Origin: Zancudomyces culisetae
Lineage: Eukaryota > Kickxellomycota > Harpellomycetes > Harpellales > Legeriomycetaceae
DNA: 43,961 nucleotides
Direction of reading: 5' to 3'
Assembly: GCA_001969505.1 (NCBI GenBank)
Contig: LSSK01001317.1
Coordinates: 1 to 43,961 of the forward strand
Numbering within the stretch: position 1 is the first letter of the stretch; every line of letters begins with the position of its first letter. The translations under genes were made by a program, and so were the position numbers. The notes beneath the pieces were generated by a model. It ran no database searches. It saw only the letters and a program-made list of their open reading frames with translations, and was not told the origin of the DNA. This document shows positions 23,432 through 34,528 of the stretch, piece by piece.

Positions 23432-24032
23432 AATTATGACAGTCTACAAATCAACACGATGTAATAGTGAGATTTTGTTGTTTTAATGAGCAAAACCATA
23501 ATCAAGCACTTTTTTGAGTACCTCTTGTAAATAGCCAAGATGGAAAAGTCCAAATCAATCAAAAAGTGAATGAAAATTTTTTTAAAATTGTGATTGGCCA
23601 AAAGAAACATTTCAAATTAACCTGTTTTAGGAACCAGATCTGGAAAGAAAAGCCTGGCAACCAAGTAAGCACGTGTCTTGTAGTACATTTTTATATACTA
23701 AGGGCCTGTTGCTTATCACTATCTCAAAAGTAACTGAATGATGGACAATAAGCAACTATCTTGTACATTTATTCACATTATTGTTCAAGATGACCGAAAA
23801 TACAAGAAAACAATATAGATGGTGGAAAGCGTGGCTCTTCACGGGAGACCCAAAATAAAAATATATGCCATTTTTCACAACCTTTCAAGTTTTTGCTGTA
23901 TTTATCGGTCTCATAGTCAAGCAAACACGCTTTTATTCTATAAATGAAAATAAACACAGTGAAAAGTCAAGATAAAGCGACACAAATGTAAACAAGGAAG
24001 CTTTTATCTAAAGGAAAAGAATTCAATCCAGC
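23432..24032. other. Spacer upstream of RRG9
   Basis: 600 bases holding the RRG9 promoter and the 3' end of the next minus-strand locus. No ORF, RNA gene or repeat of note. Confidence 0.6.
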
Positions 24033-24820
24033 TTAAACATCCAATGGTCTTTTCTTTGAAGCAGTTGGAGGATGCATTTCAAGTATTTCCGTCAGCATTG
24101 TATTAACACTGGATTGAGCAGTAGATAAACTGTCGGACAAACTATCAAAGAATACCTTGTTGTCACATGTGCTGCTCTCGGCGGTTAAATCTAGAGGGGT
24201 CGTGATTTCTTGAGGTGTATCGTCCGCGTATTTATAAATTACTATTTTTTTTTTGATGTAAACACAATTCCAAATCGGTTCAGCACAAATCATGTATTCT
24301 TTTATTTCGAATTCATCCAGAAGCATGCTTTGTTTAAACATGTTATTCTGGCTTGGCCTTGTCAAACTTATTGATTGCGTGACAATCATTTATATGAATA
24401 TAGGATGAAAAAATATACTTACCTCTGATTTTTGGATCCATGTTTTGTACTTTGGGGGTTGATATTCTCTGTGCTATTGTGCTTGCTCCTAGATAAAATA
24501 CAATGCGATACTCTTAGTTTTGAAAACCTGAGTTTGGGTGGAGAAACTAAAAGCTAGAATAAAATGTAGCGAGGAATGGTAGAATTGACGCAAATAGCCA
24601 TTAAGCTCATGATTGAACTGAGCCAACTCAAACTGAAATTGCCGCAAAAAAATTTCATCCACTGTTTCTGTCCATACCATTACTCCCATTCGCTAATAGT
24701 TAAAAAACCGACAACCAGCAACATTTTGTGGCCAAAAAAATTTTTTTATACCTGCTGAATCTGTAAATATTTGCACAGTATTCTCCTGATTAGTTGTGAG
24801 GAAGAGACGTTTTTTCTTCT
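24033..24820 (-). CDS. Unrecognised spliced gene (exon boundaries unresolved)
   Basis: The last exon is fairly clear: an open frame down to the stop at 24033 reading MLLDEFEIKEYMICAEPIWN, then YIKKKIVIYKYADDTPQEI, a Ser/Thr-rich stretch and ending SKKRPLDV. Upstream, a perfect GTAAGT donor at about 24420 follows an open segment that can be read in two frames (SKHNSTENINPQ or ASTIAQRISTPKV). Further up, another exon-like piece (QENTVQIFTDSA) ends at a GTATAA donor near 24755, with a TAG acceptor near 24697. Several phase-consistent combinations exist and I could not find the start codon. The pieces look protein-coding, but I cannot name a family. Treat the span as approximate. Confidence 0.35.
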
Positions 24821-25158
24821 TGATTTATTGGAGAATAAAGTGAGATAGTGAAGTGATATGACATTCAACTTTTAATAAACTTTGAAGCCCCCAAGCTATT
24901 GTAAAATATACTCTGTATATTTTGGTTTTTATATGGCCAACATTAACAAGAAACATCGATAAAACTGTCTAACCGAAATCTTGCTATACAGTGCTAAAAG
25001 AACTCGGACATAAATAAAATTACAAACACGATCACCAAGTTCACTACTGAAATACGGCCTAGCCTTGAATTCTCGATAACACAAGAATTGCGTGAACAAA
25101 GTCAATATCATTGAAACAAATAAAAACATAAAATAAAAGGAGCAATAACAATCAAAAA

Positions 25159-25905
25159 ATGCTAACAAGAACTAATAAGTTAATTGCTGCAGGTGCAAGA
25201 CAAGGCCGTACGGCGATTCAGGGACCAAGCTTTGTAAACGGTGGAATAAAATTGGCAAAGATAAAATATTCAACAGAGGGTTCCAATCAAGAGCAATCCC
25301 CGAAATTGAAAATAGTGGCAAAACAAGGGCCCACAATCAAAAATGAAAAAGTAGCAAATCTACTAAGAAAAGTGTTTTCGGGGATAGTCCCACAATATCA
25401 ATCAGTAACAATAGGAAAGAATATTTACAACAGCTGTAAGGTCAACAGCAAAGAATTTACTGAGTTTTGGGTTGCACGATGCCTGCTAGCACAGAGCTTC
25501 CAGTCATGGTTTAGTGTACAAAGCCTGTTTGTTTGGATGTGCTTGGTGAAGGTTCGAAATGAAAAAAATGCAAAATTGATAAAGCAACAATTAGTAGATA
25601 ACTTTTTTGAAGAGGCCGAGGAGAAAATCAAAAGAGCTGGGATAAAATCTGGTAAGCTCATAAATGACTCCCTAAAGGATTTAATGTCGAGTTATATGGG
25701 AAGTATTATGAGCTATGATGAAGGGTTGATCAAAGATGATTGCGTACTTGCTGGGGCAATATGGAGAAACTTGTTGATGAACAGCGAAAACGCAAGCGAC
25801 CTTGAGTTTTTGGTCCACTATGTTAGAGAACAGCTCTATATGCTAGATAACTTGAGCAGCGAAGATTTTATTTTAGGAAACTTCAAGTTTAAACCATTGG
25901 TTTAA
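25159..25905 (+). CDS. CBP3: Ubiquinol-cytochrome c chaperone Cbp3
   Basis: Single-exon gene of 248 aa from ATG 25159. Cbp3 (UQCC1 in animals) binds the mitoribosome exit with Cbp6 and assists cytochrome b synthesis and bc1 complex assembly. The Ubiq_cyt_C_chap domain covers about residues 85-235: NSKEFTEFWVARCLLAQSFQ, SWFSVQSLFVWMCLVKVRNE, VDNFFEEAEEKIKRAGIKSG, then SLKDLMSSYMGSIMSYDEGL and LAGAIWRNLL, each at the expected spacing. The N-terminus (MLTRTNKLIAAGARQGRTAI) is basic and lacks acids for its first 35 or so residues, consistent with matrix import. Length is somewhat shorter than yeast Cbp3. No intron. Confidence 0.93.
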   Translation: MLTRTNKLIAAGARQGRTAIQGPSFVNGGIKLAKIKYSTEGSNQEQSPKLKIVAKQGPTIKNEKVANLLRKVFSGIVPQYQSVTIGKNIYNSCKVNSKEFTEFWVARCLLAQSFQSWFSVQSLFVWMCLVKVRNEKNAKLIKQQLVDNFFEEAEEKIKRAGIKSGKLINDSLKDLMSSYMGSIMSYDEGLIKDDCVLAGAIWRNLLMNSENASDLEFLVHYVREQLYMLDNLSSEDFILGNFKFKPLV

Positions 25906-27560
25906 TATGTTTGTGTTGCTGTTGAAATTATTATGATTGGGAGTGGAGTGGATGGTATCTAAACACAGACCCTACAAAAAAAAGGACCTGGGTAATAGTT
26001 CAATGGGTTTTTTTTGGTTTAAGAGTTGGGTTCGAGATTTTTTTTATTACTTACATAATGCTTATAAATGTTTATAATAGAATATGATTCAACATACACA
26101 GGCTTGCTAGAGACCTGGATTCGCTTATACATTGTTTTTAGCGCAGAACATCGGAAATTGCCTTTTTATGTAGCTAAGTGTGTCCTTAAAACAAGCTACC
26201 TTAAGTTGCGCTTAGATTACAAGACCCATATATAAGAATTTGTCTTGGTGGTATTGCTTTTTCTGCCCACAAAGTACATGCAAGAACAAATAAGTGAGTA
26301 TATAATAAAGGGAAGTGTTCAATTGGTCAAAGTAAAATTTGGATGTGATCTAGGAAGGAGGGGAATAGAGGACAGCTGTTAGTAAAAAATGGCACGTGCA
26401 TAAACAGGTTTAACTAGGTGGTGGTAGATATTTCCCAAACAGAAATAACGTGTAAATAACCGCTGAACTTTATAAAGGAATGAGCAAACTTGAATGTTCT
26501 TTTTTTGATCTTAATGGACTCGATGTGTTGCTGTAAAAGAATGGCGGAAGCCCTTATAACACATTATGTACGTTCCTGTCGTTAACATTTTTTTTGCACA
26601 TATTACTTGAAACGGCACACAGACACATATAGGGTGTCGATATTGACGATGGTGATGATCACACGTGTAGTTGCTAACATAATGGCTTTGGTCATGTTTT
26701 CTTTTTGTTCGAGTAGTACAGATAAAAAGTCATGTGGCAAAAAAAAAAAGCAAAAGTGAAATGAAGACAAAGAACCATAACCCATAATTGTGATCATGGT
26801 CTATCTTTGCCATTCACCGAGTTTGAGATGTTACATATTTCTATTTCTAGTATTAGTCTTGATGTTCAATCATGCTTCGTTATTGTATATCTTGAATATA
26901 TCTTGATACTCAGTAAGCACAGAAATATTTCCATTAATTGGTAATTTTGCTCAGAAAAAAATTGTTAAATTAAGAACATTCCTATTCCGAACCAGGAAAA
27001 AAGGAAGCGAGTTTTGAAGACACATTTTTATTAAAAATAAAAAAAATCGCATAGTTTTTTGCTTATAATGTGATAACGTCTTTAATTAAAAAAGAAAATA
27101 ATGCCAAAAACGAAAATAGCTACATGTTCATAGGCTAATAAACAGTATTCGCTTTTAATTGGGAATGGTAAAGTAAAACCCTACCATAATTATAAATGAA
27201 GTTCTAAGGAAGAATCTTATACACACAATTAAAATATTGAATATATCAACAAAACAAGCTGGATTGGAAAAAAGGAAGAATTTGAAAACAAAAAAACAGA
27301 AATAGGATTAAAGGGTAGTACTGTAAAGAAAGAATTGAATAAAGACTATCAACTTGGATAAAAAACCCAGTAAAAATACGCTGATATAGCTTCTTTTTTA
27401 CTAGACAGTAAATCTGTGAAAATCAACTTGCGAAGAAAAGAAAAAGCAAACATCGGCAGTAGCAGAGGTATTGGTGACTGTTGTGAAATATCCTGAACCT
27501 TTAGTATAAAAAAAGCATTTTCACTAGCATAGTTTGGAAAGAAAGAGAGAGGAGAAAAAA
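25906..27560. other. AT-rich spacer, 1.65 kb
   Basis: It lies between CBP3 and SNX4, both on the plus strand, so it should include the SNX4 promoter. A purine-rich stretch at about 27260-27350 precedes the start. I see no convincing ORF. A B-box-like word near 26029 has no A box. Confidence 0.6.
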
Positions 27561-29294
27561 ATGCAGTTTACAGAACCTGGTAGCGTGGGTTGGAAAGAAA
27601 ATCCATTTGCTACAGAAAGTGGAGAGGAGAGTAATGGAATATTTTCACAAGTAAGCATAGAGACTGATTATGGGGTTCAAGAAGAACAGGAAGAAGTGGA
27701 AGAGCCCTTCGGAGCCAATTTATACGATTCCCAGGAGGAAGGAGCAACTGAAGAAAAAGGCAAGACAGGGGGAAAGGAACGAGAGTGCACACCGGAAATT
27801 ATTTTAGAAGATACACAGAAAGAGGGTGAAGTCAAAAATGCACGTGGCTTTACTATAGATGAAAGATATAACAAGCCAGATGAGTGGGGATCTAGCATTG
27901 ACGAGAATGATAGCAACGATAGAACAGGCGATACTGATGGATTTAGATATTATAATGTGCACGGAGATGCAACAACAAGCTCGAAACGGGCGTTGGATAA
28001 CAGTGGTGAACATGAAGATCTATTAAAAGAAGAAGAAGCGGGAGAAGGGTATGAAGTAAGGATAACGGTAACTGAGCCGCGAAAGGAGGGGGACGGAACA
28101 GTAAAAGGATACATGACATATTTGGTAACTACCGCAAAACTAAATATAGAGGGTCAAGTAAAAGAAAAAATAAAGCGAAGACGAAGATACCAAGATTTTG
28201 CATGGTTGCATTCAAGCCTAGTAAAAGAACATAGCAGCGTGGCTGTGCCACCGCTGGCGAAAAGCTCGGGGGTTGAGTATATTTCGGGAGACAGATTTGG
28301 TGTGGATTTTGTGAATAAGCGAAAGCACATGTTGGAACGGTTTCTGATTAGGGTTAGCATGCATCCGAAGTTGAGAAGTAGCAAGGCATTCACGACATTT
28401 ACAGAAGCAAAGGATTGGAGTTCGCAGTATGAGAGCAATAAAAAACAACAACAGCAACAACAAACCAATCAGCAGCAACAGCAACAACAACAACAGGAGG
28501 GCAGTGAGCTTTTAGAAGGATTGAGTGACACAATAGTTAACACATTTAGTAAAGTCAAACAGAGAGAACAGAAGTACGAAGATATGAAACTGAGTGTTGG
28601 AAAAACTCAAGATTACATAAGCAAAGCACAGAAATTGGTAACCAAGGTAACTAAGACACAAAACGAAATTGAAAAGCTATATGATGAGCTAGGAAAGGGG
28701 TACAATGAACTAGCCGAGATTGAGACTGGGTTATATCAAATATTGTCCAAGACCAGCGTGTCAATCAACGAAAACGCAAAACTGCTACGAAAACTCAGTG
28801 ATAGAATCCAGATAGAATTCGGAATGGATTTGGAGGAGCTTCATTTGTACTGCGAGGCATTTAAACAGTTGCTCAAGTTGCGTGACCAGAAACAGATCGT
28901 CTACGAAGACTTGATTTTATACAAAGAAAAAACGTCTACTGAACTCAATCGACTGCTTAACTACCAGTCAGCAACAGGTGTGTCGATGTTTACCAACTAT
29001 GTGCGCGGAAAAATCAGAGACATACAAGGGATTGACCCCGCCGTATCACGACAAACGCGTATTAACGGGCTAAACTCGCGATTGAAAGAGCTGGACAATG
29101 CGGTGGATATGGCACTAGAGGAAAAGAACGAATTCTCAACATGTGTAGAAAACGAATACGCGATATTCCAACACATAAAGCAAAGTGATTTAACCAGGTG
29201 TCTAAAAGCGCTCAGCAAAAGCTATATCTCATATCTAGAAAAATCGAACGAATTTTGGTCGCAAATTTTACCCGATCTGTATTGCATGAATTGA
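27561..29294 (+). CDS. SNX4: PX-BAR sorting nexin, SNX4/ATG24 type
   Basis: 577 aa, single exon, starting at the ATG at 27561 (the upstream in-frame extension has no ATG). The first 160 residues are acidic and disordered. The PX domain is at about 164-286, with the phosphoinositide-binding RRRRYQDF, the PPLAKSSGVEYISGDRFGVD segment and RKHMLERFLIRVSMHPKL, which is the Snx4-type spacing. A polyglutamine tract at about 294-312 separates PX from the coiled-coil BAR region (about 317-575), which opens LLEGLSDTIVNTFSKVKQRE as in Snx4. Snx4/Atg24 binds PI3P on endosomes, pairs with Atg20 or Snx41, recycles SNAREs and supports selective autophagy. A Vps5/Snx1 assignment is less likely because the GDRF block and BAR start match Snx4 better. 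Confidence 0.88.
   Translation: MQFTEPGSVGWKENPFATESGEESNGIFSQVSIETDYGVQEEQEEVEEPFGANLYDSQEEGATEEKGKTGGKERECTPEIILEDTQKEGEVKNARGFTIDERYNKPDEWGSSIDENDSNDRTGDTDGFRYYNVHGDATTSSKRALDNSGEHEDLLKEEEAGEGYEVRITVTEPRKEGDGTVKGYMTYLVTTAKLNIEGQVKEKIKRRRRYQDFAWLHSSLVKEHSSVAVPPLAKSSGVEYISGDRFGVDFVNKRKHMLERFLIRVSMHPKLRSSKAFTTFTEAKDWSSQYESNKKQQQQQQTNQQQQQQQQQEGSELLEGLSDTIVNTFSKVKQREQKYEDMKLSVGKTQDYISKAQKLVTKVTKTQNEIEKLYDELGKGYNELAEIETGLYQILSKTSVSINENAKLLRKLSDRIQIEFGMDLEELHLYCEAFKQLLKLRDQKQIVYEDLILYKEKTSTELNRLLNYQSATGVSMFTNYVRGKIRDIQGIDPAVSRQTRINGLNSRLKELDNAVDMALEEKNEFSTCVENEYAIFQHIKQSDLTRCLKALSKSYISYLEKSNEFWSQILPDLYCMN
28441..28499 (+). repeat. CAA/CAG (polyglutamine) microsatellite
   Basis: Mixed CAA and CAG codons encode about 18 Gln, broken by TNQ, between the PX and BAR domains of the SNX4-like protein. 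The mixed codons argue for selection or age rather than a fresh pure-repeat expansion. Confidence 0.9.
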
Positions 29295-29381
29295 ATATAT
29301 TTTCAAAAAAAAAAAAGTATACAACGCCTTTATTGCTAGTAAATAAAAGCCTTGAATAGAATCAAATGGGTTTAGATAAAT

Positions 29382-31263
29382 TTATATGTGATTGGAGATA
29401 GAATATGTGGTTCCATTGTTTGGCGCTGGTGTGATATCCAACATCAAACACATCAGATTATACAAGTCGACGTTTTTGATTTTTTTATATAGCTTTTGTC
29501 TAGTTTTTGTATTTTTGATTTGGATCGATGAAATAAACATTGCTTGCATATCTTCAACCACATTGTCATATCCGTGAGTACCAATAATGCGGCTACTACG
29601 TTTATTGTCCATGTCCATATCCATATCCATATCCATATCCATATCCATATCCATATCCATATCCATATCCATATCCATATCCATATCATAAAACTCCGGT
29701 ATGTCGTGGTGGTCTCCCCCCATGCTTCTGTTATTCGCTGTCATCATTACCGAATCAGGGTTGATCTTCCGTGATGTTATAATAAATGGCGGCCGTGACA
29801 ATATCAAAATTGGTGGAATCCGTTGGTTACTTGCTGAGGAGTAATGGAGTCGCTCAGGGATTTCGTGTTTGAGGTATACACCCTGTATCGCGTGTTGTAA
29901 TTTCTTGTTGCCTTTAAGACTCTGTTTTAGTTTGTTATAGAGTAACTCTGTCGCTGCTGGGTCACACGGAACTATTCCTCCGATAGGCCACAAATAAAGT
30001 CCACATACATTATTAACCAACTCCTCATCTAAAAACAAATCTTCTATGTATACATAATCCTTCGGGATACGTGATGTTGTCATTCCATGGTCGCTAACCA
30101 CCATAATCTCGTAATCCAATCCTACCAGTTCCCTTCGCAAGTATCCAATAGCTTTATCAACTATCTTGACTTGGTGCTCCACCTCCACACTATTTGGCCC
30201 GTATCCGTGCCCCGCTTGATCGACTTCGGGTATATATGTCGCTATGAACCCTGGCCTTTTATCTTCATCCATTTTTGTCCATTCCACTACTTGCTGAAAC
30301 TTGGCCATCGCTGTAACACCCATTTTGAACTCTTTCAAGTATGTAGGAAGTATTCCTTGGATCCTTGTTGTCGACCCTGGCCACATGTATACAGCAGTCT
30401 TTATTCCTTGCTTCTCAGCGCTTACCCATATCTATTATCAGGTTCGCATCAATATATCTATCAGTTCGTCCTCACGACGGTATCAATACTTATACAAACC
30501 ATATTGTAAAATTAGCGCATCATACTTACTGGTTCTCCCTTCCACCATTTACTATCCCAGCTCTTTTTTGGATCTTTGTATACAAATGTATCATTGAGCT
30601 GTGGATCATAAAATACATTTCCCACTATCCCATGGCTTTCTGGGTACAACCCTGTCACTATTGTATAGTGGTTCGGAAATGTCGAACTCTAAACACCCAT
30701 GCATCAATATTTATTTGTTAGCTATTATCCTTACTATAGCTGTTTTATGATACCATACTAGATGATAAAAAATATAATGAATAAGCACCTACCGGGAAGC
30801 TTGGTCTCATGAACTGTGGACATAGCGCCCCTTCCTTACTGTGACATATGCTCAGAAGGTTTGGTGTATTTTTATAACTCAGGTAGCTTGGTTTAAATCC
30901 GTCAATAGATACCAATATCAACAGGGGTTGCCTACTCTTTACCACTTTTGATTTTTCTCCTTGCGCCTGCTCTCTGATTGATGGCTCCCATACACTGGTA
31001 TCACGTGTTCCGTAGACAGCCTTTTTGTTGATACCGGCACCGATTAATGTCACCACTACCAGTAACAGTACTGTTATTCCCAAATCCCAAGCTCTTGTTT
31101 GCATGCGACGTTTCCTTTGGGTTGTACTTCCATGCTGGCTGAGCTGGCTTTCATATGGCTGTTTAACTTCGAAAACACCAACCTGGGTTTGCGGAATTTC
31201 CAGGCGCTCAACCTCCTCGGCTCTTGAGTTGAGCGGCAGATTTTGTGAATCCTCTTGGCCCAT
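29382..31263 (-). CDS. Type II membrane ectonucleotide pyrophosphatase/phosphodiesterase, three exons
   Basis: Exons 31263-30793, 30688-30530 and 30431-29382, all phase 0, give 559 aa. A 58-residue cytosolic N-terminus, one transmembrane segment (about 59-77) and a lumenal or extracellular catalytic domain make a type II topology. The two-metal site is complete by eye: Asp121 in VSIDGF, nucleophile Thr160 in SSTFPNHY, the DQAGHG pair, VVSDHGMT and GTHGYDN. YPESHGIVGN and AVYMWPGS are further family blocks. Such enzymes cleave nucleotide pyrophosphates and phosphodiesters and in fungi are linked to phosphate scavenging. Oddity: a perfect hexanucleotide microsatellite encoding an Asp-Met repeat interrupts the domain just before GTHGYDN (listed separately). 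The C-terminal nuclease-like domain of animal ENPPs is absent, as in fungal relatives. Confidence 0.93.
29607..29687 (-). repeat. In-frame GACATG/GATATG hexanucleotide microsatellite encoding Asp-Met
   Basis: 81 bases on the coding (minus) strand give 27 alternating codons, that is 13 Asp-Met pairs plus a final Asp. The run is nearly pure; only the two GAC codons at the 3' coding end differ from GAT. It sits in a loop of the pyrophosphatase catalytic domain, between the second and last metal-ligand motifs. Confidence 0.95.
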
Positions 31264-32783
31264 AGTTATACTTTTTCGCTGTCGTTTTTGATATTGGTTC
31301 TGTTGCTGATGTTTCCCCTGCCCTTCCGTACTGATTATGAATTTTGCTCGTATTATTTTTATATTTTATGTGGGATCTGTCTTGTTTGAAATTAAAGTAA
31401 AAAATAAAATAGAGTAGGGAATACACGTTAAACTTGCCGTTTCGCGTGTCTACTAGGTTAAATTTGTGTGCTACTTTATTTTTTTATTGAAATCTGAAGA
31501 ATATCAGATTTTTTTTCTCTTTAGACACTTTTACAGCCTTTTTATGCACTTGGTTATATTTATGCAATAGTTTCGCTATAACAGTATCATTTCTCTCTTT
31601 TGCAGTTAATGTAGCCCACGCCTTCAGTTTTTGGTCCTGAGTTTGGCTGGTTTTTATTGTATATTTGGCAAGTTATGTGTAAACCGTTAAATTTGAGCCA
31701 ATGTGTTGGAATATGCTCATTTTCAAGGTCTTTATTTCAAACATAATATTTCGTTTCAAATATAAAATTTTGACTTTTTGGGTTCATTCTTTAGCGCGCA
31801 AAGAAGGCAGGAGGGTGGGTGAGAGTATTGGTCTGGTTTGCTTGCAGAATGTAGCGAATTTACAATATGGATGTTGTGGGACTGGGTAAGCATTAATAAG
31901 CAACACAACAAAAGGCTCAGCTTTGAGGAGCTGCTACTAACCAGTGAGTGGTCACGCTACCTCGAAAAATAACTCAGTTCTGAGTTCATCTACCAGTGTT
32001 CATTCCAGGATACTTTATTCGCCAACATACTTTTAAACGCAAATGTAGTAGCTGAAAAAGGAGGTTACAGGCAGTAGATGGTGTAGAAAATAATAACAAT
32101 TATAAAGTCACATCTCCAATTACTGTAGGTTGTTATGAGCCTGTGGAATCACGCGTTTTCCATATTTTTTCACCTTTGAAAATAATGACTCGCTTTTGAG
32201 TCTATTCCAAAAGCAAAAAAACGAAAAATATGTTTGGAGTATTCGTTTTGGTTTACATATACGTGTTATATACGCATACTTTTATGTAAAAATCAATCAG
32301 TAGTAGAAAGCTGTTATCCGCCACTTATCCACATGAGATAATCCACAAATATGCTCCTTATGCTCCTAGGCAGAAAAAGCAACAAATAACATCCCGTTAC
32401 GAATCACCAATATTATTGAGCAAAGACTGTGCAGATACTGAGGTCATTTGGTCGGTTTCTGAGAGTCGGCGGAGTTGTTATTTGCTTGAACAAACATCCT
32501 TATAGTTATGGAGTTTGTCTCCCTTTGCAGGAATTGGTACTTGGTAAAAATATTCACAGCTCATTTTTTGGTATTTGGCATTAGACTGTTTGAAAATTTT
32601 TTTTGTTATTATTGGCGCTATAAAATTTGCTTGTAAAAGCAAAATAATGTAGAAAAAATTTCACGAAACTTAGCAAAAAGATCACTGTTAGAAAATATTT
32701 CTCATTCGAAAAATAAACATAAAATAATTACTACACCCAAAAGGGGAAGGCTAAGGAATTTGTGTAGTTAGTCAAGAAAAAAT
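31264..32783. other. Divergent spacer between the pyrophosphatase and LUC7
   Basis: 1.5 kb of AT-rich DNA containing both promoters. A 62-codon ATG frame at 31701 has no recognisable feature. Nothing else is supported. Confidence 0.6.
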
Positions 32784-33847
32784 ATGACGGATCAGGCAAG
32801 AAAACTGTTAGAAGAGCTTATGGCTCCCTATGAAGGTAAAAAAAAAGACTTTAGAGACAAAGATGTATGTAAGGATTATTTGGTTGGATTCTGTCCAAAT
32901 CTACAATTTACCAATACGAAGGCGGGCTTGGGTGCATGCGACTTGGTGCATGATGATTCCTTGAAGAGGGATTACGAGCAGTACCGGGATAAAGACTCCT
33001 TGAGCTACGAGAGAGACTTTTACAGGAGATTGCACGTCTTGCTGACAGATTTGGATCGAAAAATTAGGCAAGCATTTAACCGGATAAACTCTGAGGCTGA
33101 TGAAAAGCTATTGAACCCAGACAAGGAAGAATGGATAGAAAAATCAATCATGATTGAAGAGAAAATCAAGCAGCTGCTGGAGCAGGCGGAAAAGTATGGC
33201 GAGGAAGGTAAGGTAAACGAAGCAAAGGCAATATCTTCACAGATCGAGGGATTGCAAAGCGAACTCAGTGGTGTGAAGGAAAAAATTAAGGCAGTGAATC
33301 CCATGTTTAAAAACGAAAAAAAGCTGGAGGTTTGCGATGTATGTGGTGCGTTGTTGGTTCCTGACGAAGATACCAAGCGCTTGGATGCGCACATTGAAGG
33401 CAAACAGCACCAAGGATACATGAAAATCAGAGAAGCTTTGGCAGAATACAATGTAAGTGAATTTTTTATAAAGGGTTATTTTAATTTATCCTGTATACAG
33501 GCGCGTGAACTGAGTAGTATGGTATATGCTCATTATCGTAAACACCTACACTTGAAAACGGCAAGCTAACACAATTATTAAAATAATAAATAATAAAGTC
33601 AAGGGGTGGTGGTGCTGAATCAAGGTATCGACGGAAATCAAGGTCAAGATCGATATCAAGGTCAAGATCGCGGTCGAGATCACGCTCGTATAAACATTCA
33701 GAAAGCGGCTATGGTAATCGGAGATCTTCGTACCGGGACAGGGATGACGATAGATATAGGAGCCGAGGATACCACGATGAGGACAGGAGATCGTATCACA
33801 GGGACTATGATCGATATCGCCATAGATCTAGTAGATCTTCAAAGTAA
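32784..33847 (+). CDS. LUC7: Luc7-family U1 snRNP splicing factor with RS tail, three exons
   Basis: Luc7 stabilises U1 snRNP at 5' splice sites. Exons 32784-33452, 33501-33521 and 33599-33847 give 312 aa. The first zinc finger is the CCCH unit starting VCKDYLVGFCPNL; a long coiled coil follows; the second finger is the C2H2 unit VCDVCGALLVP with its DAHIEGKQHQGY end. Exon 3 supplies an RS domain (SRYRRKSRSRSISRSRSRSR, then Tyr/Arg/Asp-rich) that is out of frame with exon 1 in the genomic text and was recovered by splicing. Oddities: intron 1 is only 48 nt, a multiple of three and stop-free. Intron 2 needs an AAG acceptor, unlike the TAG used elsewhere here. Skipping the 21-nt exon 2 also keeps frame. 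The finger region is certain; the junctions are not. Confidence 0.9.
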
Positions 33848-34528
33848 ATACGGTATCTGATATTACTACCTTTTAGTCTATCCATTAATGATCTTTTGTT
33901 TTGCTTTAATTGGCCTTTTGCTTCCGCAGATAAAAAAACTATTTGATCTGCATTTGTGACTGGTAATGCTTTTAATATGTTCTTTGATATTAATATTTAC
34001 ATTTTATTAAAAAAAATGATGTATCTGTTGAAAAACTAAAGAAATCAAAATGCGGCGTATCAGTGCTGGTCATCATCTTGCTAAAGTAAATATATTTTTA
34101 GTACACTAGCTATTATAACTATACTTTATCCGCTACATTATACTAAATTTCATGAAAGCACCATACCCACTTCTAAGCCGATCTCTGAACTTGATTTCAG
34201 TGTGTTTTTTTTTTGGCTTGAGATCCTTCAATAAATATCAAATCTGAGGCAAAAATGTGTTGTAAAAAGGGAATGATGTTATGAAAGAAAAGAAAAAGAA
34301 AAAGAAAATAGGTAAAGTGTACCAGAATTTTTTGTGGAGTTTAAATGTAATCGAAATAATAGATTTGCATTTGCGTCTTTTACCCAGTAAGGATTTTGAT
34401 GATTCGCATTTTAGTATACTTTAACAAGAATGGTAGAAATAAGATAATAAACATGTTCGAGAGCAGAAATAAGCAAAATACGTAGTTAAATTCACAATTT
34501 CAAAAATATCAATTCCTCTGCCGCACAA
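33848..34528. other. Convergent spacer LUC7 / COX23
   Basis: 680 bases with 3' regions of both genes, including an A/G-rich stretch near 34288-34312. No gene seen. Confidence 0.6.

Noticed and set aside
26021-26045. tRNA B-box-like word (GGTTCGAGATT)
   Set aside because: No matching A box or cloverleaf upstream; T-run context makes chance likely.
31701-31889. 62-codon ATG frame between the pyrophosphatase and LUC7
   Set aside because: Composition is unlike neighbouring genes and nothing is recognisable; kept as spacer.
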